DNA of 37,178 nucleotides from positions 273,753 to 310,930 of the forward strand of contig NMRA01000176.1 of the NCBI GenBank assembly GCA_002633005.1, written 5' to 3'. Source of the stretch: Phoronis australis. Its lineage: Eukaryota; Phoronida; Phoronidae. This document shows, piece after piece, positions 34,601 to 37,178 of the stretch. Position 1 is the first letter of the stretch, and every line of letters starts with the position of its first letter. The notes under the pieces are model-generated. The model was not told the origin of the DNA and ran no database searches. It was given only the letters and a program-made list of their open reading frames with translations. The position numbers were made by a program, and so were the translations under genes.

Positions 34601-36859
34601 CCGATCAGGCCCCTTCGCGGCTCATTGCCGCGGCCAGTGGCTCGGACACTGATCAGATATCACGAATATAAACCAGCCAAAGTTCAGTGGAAACTAAACT
34701 TCCAGTCAAGAAAATACGAAACTATTGACCCAAAGTAATGTGCACGTGATTATGTTGGTGAATTAGCCACGAAACTGCAAATCTACTTACTCGTTGGGGG
34801 CCGGGAATTCAGGTTCCACTTTGGCCACAGCACCGTCAGGGCAGAAGTTGTACATTGACAATCATTATTTGAGTAATGTAAATCTTAATAAAGATTCCCA
34901 TAACACCTGGCCATGGGATGGAAATTGAGTTGTTTCACAACAGTTTCTGCCCGCAAACACTAAATTATCATGAGCTCACACGGCCTCGGTGTCCCATCAA
35001 TTAGTTTTATTGCACCTAAAGCCGGTAACGCAGTGATTTATTCATTGCTGGCTTTTCAAATCATTTGCACTAACGAACACTCCAAAGGCATAAAAATTGC
35101 AGCTAATGAGACGGGCTTTGTTTCAGTTTTATTTAAGTATTGGTTAGGGTGAGAATAATTCATTTTGAAACCGAACGCTCAGTAATAAATGCCAACATGG
35201 CAACCATCGCAATCCCGACTTAGGACGAGCTAGAGATCATCAGTCCCGACTTTGCAGGTGGATCGTTAAGTATTACAGGCTATCAATTCGAACAGGAATA
35301 CAGTGATGAAGAAATACTAGAGAGGCGCTGTGAACAAGCTCAGACAACGGAACGCATGGAGTTATTTGGTAAGCCGGCATTCGTCAGGCACTGTCGACGT
35401 CTGCAGTCCACAGACACGGAGATGTTTCATGGCCTTATACTTGCCATTTACAGCGTACATTTCATTCTTCACTACCATGACCCACTTCCTAAGCATTTCG
35501 GACTCTCGAGGAAGTAAAAAAACAATATACACGCTTTCCTCACAGCTGCTTAGTTCGGACAAGCGAGCACGATGCACTGCAACATAGCGGCATTCACTCT
35601 GCATATGAACCACTGACGTCGCTAGTGTCGTTTCTCACCTTCCTCACAGGTTAACGCGACACCTCTTGGCAAGGTAAGGTCGACCGTATGCGAGGCGATG
35701 TGGATATAGACAGATTAAGACGGCAAAAAAGACTAATTAAATCGGGTGGCATTCTCCTTTACAAGCCTCACGCAGCACTAATTAGGTCAAGTCAAAATCG
35801 CAAACTTTCAATTGGAAAAAATCACCTTAGTAGCAGAGATTCTTCCATTGAAACAATCAATTTTATTTGGCCATTGTTTTATCGCATGTAATTAGGAATG
35901 CCAGTGTGAACTAAAATCATGTTTTTCAAAGACGGTGTTGTGAGAGAATTTAAAGCTTCACTTCCACCTGTTGAGCAGGTTAAAAAACGAAAGTGAAATT
36001 GGTCCTTAAAATTACTCCATAATACTCCCTACTTTGAAGGGACTCCATTTCCATTACCAAAAAGGACATTCAAACTATCAGCGACTCAATAACAGAGGAC
36101 TTTATTGGTTTTGGCCAATCTTAAGAGTATGAATTTGGAAATGAGGTTTTCTTCCATGAATACGCATCAGTGGGAGGTGTTAATTGGTGAAGCACTAATT
36201 TTAGGCAGGTCATTTCTGCAAGCGTTCTCAATGTTTATCCTATAAGCTATCGAGATGTTGTTATGCATTGACTTGTTTGTTTCAGCTTACTTGTCAACTG
36301 CACATGTTGATGACTACTGTACAGTTGTCTGGTGACGATGTCAAGTTGAGAAGCATTGTATGCAGTGCCTTGCAAGACACATTACAAGCATTGTTTCCAG
36401 GTATGCTGCACCTTTAGTTTCATTATTTGCATCATTGCGTACCAAACTGGGCTGCTCTTGTTCCGTTTTTATGGTATAAAACATTTCGGATAGGAAAATT
36501 TTTAGGACCTGGAGTTAAAGTGGGTTTGATTGTTTCAAATTCTAATAAGCCGCCTGTCAAACACTTGTTACTTCGCTGGTTTTGTCCCATGATACAACAC
36601 ACATTTGCCTCACTTGGAATTGTGACGCCACCTGTTGTCCCGAAGATGAATGAAAATATCGTGACTTTGACGAAATATGTAATCGACATGTAAAGCAAAC
36701 TACTGAGAATGTTTAGTCTTAGCAACATCGATGCTATTGTTAATGGCCTGTGTTCTTCAATTCCAAGGTTGTAGTGTCCACCAGTTTGGTTCAAGTGCTA
36801 ATGGATTCGGAGTGAAGGGTTGTGATATGGACATTTTTCTTGACCTAGATCCTGATAGG
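28616..36859 (+). CDS. TUT1: TUT1/Star-PAP-like terminal nucleotidyltransferase, 5' part
   Basis: TUT1 uridylates U6 snRNA and can polyadenylate selected mRNAs in the nucleus. Exons: 28616-28655 (predicted), 32777-32964, 33767-34030, 36286-36400, 36768-36859, all phase-consistent; the gene runs past the window. Predicted residues: a C2H2 zinc finger (C4, C7, H19, H25) split by intron 1, an RRM (about 42-113, RSVYVRGF and GGFAFVEF as RNP-like strands), a linker with a CAG-encoded run of nine Gln, and the nucleotidyltransferase core [16 protein letters not shown] with catalytic aspartates at about 222 and 224. The zinc finger followed directly by an RRM distinguishes TUT1 from MTPAP. The palm's third Asp and the C-terminal domains are not in the window. 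Exon 1 is the weakest part: donor CGTG/GTTTGT is modest and the C-to-H spacing is 11, one short of human TUT1. Confidence 0.8.
28860..28938 (+). repeat. Left part of ~60-bp tandem array
   Basis: Resembles 30280-30350 (gcaatgttgctcgag against gcaattttgctcgag; tcgggcgtacaataagcgtccat against tcgggcagacaatgttcgtccat). The array is interrupted here by the piggyBac-type element. Confidence 0.5.
28939..30100 (-). mobile_element. piggyBac-type element, internally deleted
   Basis: The ends are CCCTTATCCTGC and its exact reverse complement GCAGGATAAGGG. The right end abuts TTAA (30101-30104) and the left abuts CTAA (28935-28938), fitting a TTAA target duplication with one change. On the minus strand, starting near the right end, is a transposase-like N-terminus (an ATG at 29812 opens [18 protein letters not shown], then an acidic [17 protein letters not shown] stretch). 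It shifts frame near 29670 and continues with [19 protein letters not shown] to a stop at 29380. The catalytic DDE domain is missing, so the copy cannot move itself. At 1162 bp it is about half or less of a full element. Confidence 0.75.
30105..30364 (+). repeat. ~60-bp tandem repeats, diverged
   Basis: About four units sharing 'gtggtccagacgga.aattttcgtccatacgacc..gcgctttaa', at roughly 30127, 30189, 30245 and 30313. A further unit lies beyond the next element at 32050-32085, and another left of the piggyBac element, so one array was split by two insertions. Confidence 0.65.
30365..32036. mobile_element. Inverted-repeat element with internal tandem units
   Basis: Left end GGGCTGTTCAAGCAAAA; reverse complement of the right end AACTGTTCGAGCAAAA; CTTA on both sides (30361-30364 and 32037-32040). 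Sub-terminal regions also pair loosely (ccaccacc/ccca-rich against gggtggt). It is non-coding, and its middle holds the ~150-bp tandem units. It is inserted in the ~60-bp array. Family unknown; best described as a MITE-like carrier of satellite units. Confidence 0.55.
30840..31455 (+). repeat. Four ~150-bp tandem units
   Basis: Each unit contains 'aaaatcgactggtgctggcac', '..ccAtatacctctataccaaatttc', and 'atgatccg..agcggtttttgagata'. The anchors at about 30873, 31022, 31171 and 31324 give a period near 150. The phrase 'acagtag..aaatc.gtccgaaaatc' resembles the 430-bp unit at 20385-21755, so the two arrays may be related. Ends with gcagacagacc. Confidence 0.7.
32041..32776 (+). other. End of TUT1-like intron 1
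   Basis: Begins with one more ~60-bp unit (32050-32085), then AT-rich sequence up to the acceptor tatttccag ending at 32776. The open frame starting at 32656 extends across the acceptor but its first 40 codons are intron. Confidence 0.5.
33341..33667 (+). repeat. 41-bp minisatellite, eight copies
   Basis: Unit gaaagtaaggcatgttgaga... (41 bases) begins at 33341 (one base short), 33381, 33422, 33463, 33504, 33545, 33586 and 33627. Copies are identical apart from a C-to-G change in the seventh (tttaggcag). Located in TUT1-like intron 2, ending 99 bases before exon 3. Confidence 0.97.
33911..33937 (+). repeat. CAG microsatellite encoding poly-Gln
   Basis: Eight CAG codons and one CAA, in frame inside TUT1-like exon 3, in the linker between RRM and catalytic domain. 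Nearly pure CAG suggests length polymorphism. Confidence 0.95.
34031..34780 (+). other. TUT1-like intron 3, repeat-like left part
   Basis: Contains a perfect 9-base-arm palindrome ATCGAGTAG-TT-CTACTCGAT at 34125-34144 and a pair of direct repeats of about 20 bases (ggccagtggctcgga) at about 34584 and 34633. Probably transposon-derived; no coding function seen. Confidence 0.4.
34791..35613 (-). pseudogene. Degenerate THAP-type remnant
   Basis: The minus-strand frame 35613-35362 shows the layout of a THAP zinc finger: ECRYVAVH, a spacer, [30 protein letters not shown]. The first zinc-binding cysteine pair is mostly replaced and the expected CxxH at the end reads CGLQ. Further along the same strand, 34855-34791 encodes [19 protein letters not shown] followed by a GTAAGT donor, resembling the segment after a THAP domain. 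THAP domains occur in P-type transposases and in host DNA-binding proteins. It lies antisense in TUT1-like intron 3 and appears non-functional. Confidence 0.4.
35197..35371 (+). pseudogene. Remnant of a repeat-borne ORF (GYQFE...YSDEE type)
   Basis: A plus-strand frame from ATG at 35197 has an early TAG, then [20 protein letters not shown] and SDEEILERR, then a GTAAG donor near 35372. This acidic block resembles the region upstream of Cys-rich P2X7-C-terminal-like domains common in invertebrate repeat-associated proteins, but the Cys-rich part is not visible. The identification is from memory of the motif and is weak. Confidence 0.25.
35620..36285 (+). other. End of TUT1-like intron 3
   Basis: AT-rich, leading to the acceptor gtttgtttcag at 36285. 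No repeat or coding signal recognised. Confidence 0.5.
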
Positions 36860-37178
36860 GTAAGTGGGTGTCAATAAAAGTGAAAGTTGATTTTGCCTCT
36901 GTCTTCAGGAGATATCAACATACATTACAAAGCAAAGCACACAGCCACTTATAGTTTTTCACACGTGTCTTGTGTCTGCGGAACACACCCCAGCTTTCTA
37001 TTTCTCACAACTATTCACATGATGTGAGAAAAACTTTTTATTCTTAAGAACCACTGAGATGTCTTCTTTCAGTGCAATGAGCCCTAATAACCTTCACATA
37101 AATAGTCTTTTTTGAGTTGGCGACGTGAAATAGGCCATTGTATCCCAGTCACTGCAAGCTAGAGATACCAACTTGAGT
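36860..37178 (+). other. Start of TUT1-like intron 5, to window edge
   Basis: Begins with a GTAAGT donor after the DxD exon. The next coding exon (expected to contain the third catalytic Asp) is beyond the window. Confidence 0.6.

Noticed and set aside
36432-36794. 120-codon minus-strand frame
   Set aside because: Lies across TUT1-like intron 4 and the start of exon 5 on the opposite strand; no motifs.
28616-36859. Calling the plus-strand polymerase a second MTPAP
   Set aside because: A half zinc finger directly followed by an RRM, no mitochondrial presequence, and [17 protein letters not shown] spacing fit TUT1 better.

Overview
This window is nuclear DNA of an animal. The genes have phase-consistent GT-AG introns, non-coding first exons and core promoter motifs, and most of the sequence is intron or transposon-derived. 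The proteins are ordinary metazoan families: NACA, mitochondrial poly(A) polymerase and a Star-PAP/TUT1-like terminal uridylyltransferase. A Penelope-type GIY-YIG remnant, a piggyBac-type element, THAP fragments and GC-rich MITEs suggest an invertebrate, probably marine and highly heterozygous. I cannot name the species.

Layout. 1-1680: old dispersed repeat carrying two younger nested MITEs; an inverted copy lies at 26340-27423. 1680-5396: two near-identical ~1.86 kb blocks joined exactly at a single N (3536). Each block holds what looks like the NACA promoter and non-coding first exon (YY1-type site, CRE, pyrimidine-rich start, splice donor). 6108-10430: NACA on the plus strand, complete, 212 codons in six coding exons. 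10430-12603: intergenic, nothing recognised. 12604-28248: MTPAP on the minus strand, complete, eight coding exons, 531 codons. Its 8.1 kb first intron holds a multi-unit repeat array, a Penelope-like GIY-YIG remnant, an unrecognised ORF behind a TATA box, and the inverted repeat copy. 28249-28615: a compact intergenic region of about 370 bp between MTPAP and the next gene. 28616-36859 and beyond the right edge: TUT1-like gene on the plus strand, five exons visible. Its introns hold a 1.16 kb piggyBac-type element, a 1.67 kb inverted-repeat element filled with ~150 bp tandem units, a 41-bp minisatellite and a degenerate THAP-type remnant.

The main biological observation is the gene pair. MTPAP and the TUT1-like gene are both non-canonical nucleotidyltransferases with an N-terminal RRM. 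They lie head to head over ~370 bp, and their first introns have matching positions and phases (1, 0, 0, then 0 after the DxD motif). This fits an origin by inverted duplication, with the bidirectional arrangement still in place. NACA and MTPAP are convergent. No complete autonomous transposon, tRNA, rRNA or CRISPR array was seen.
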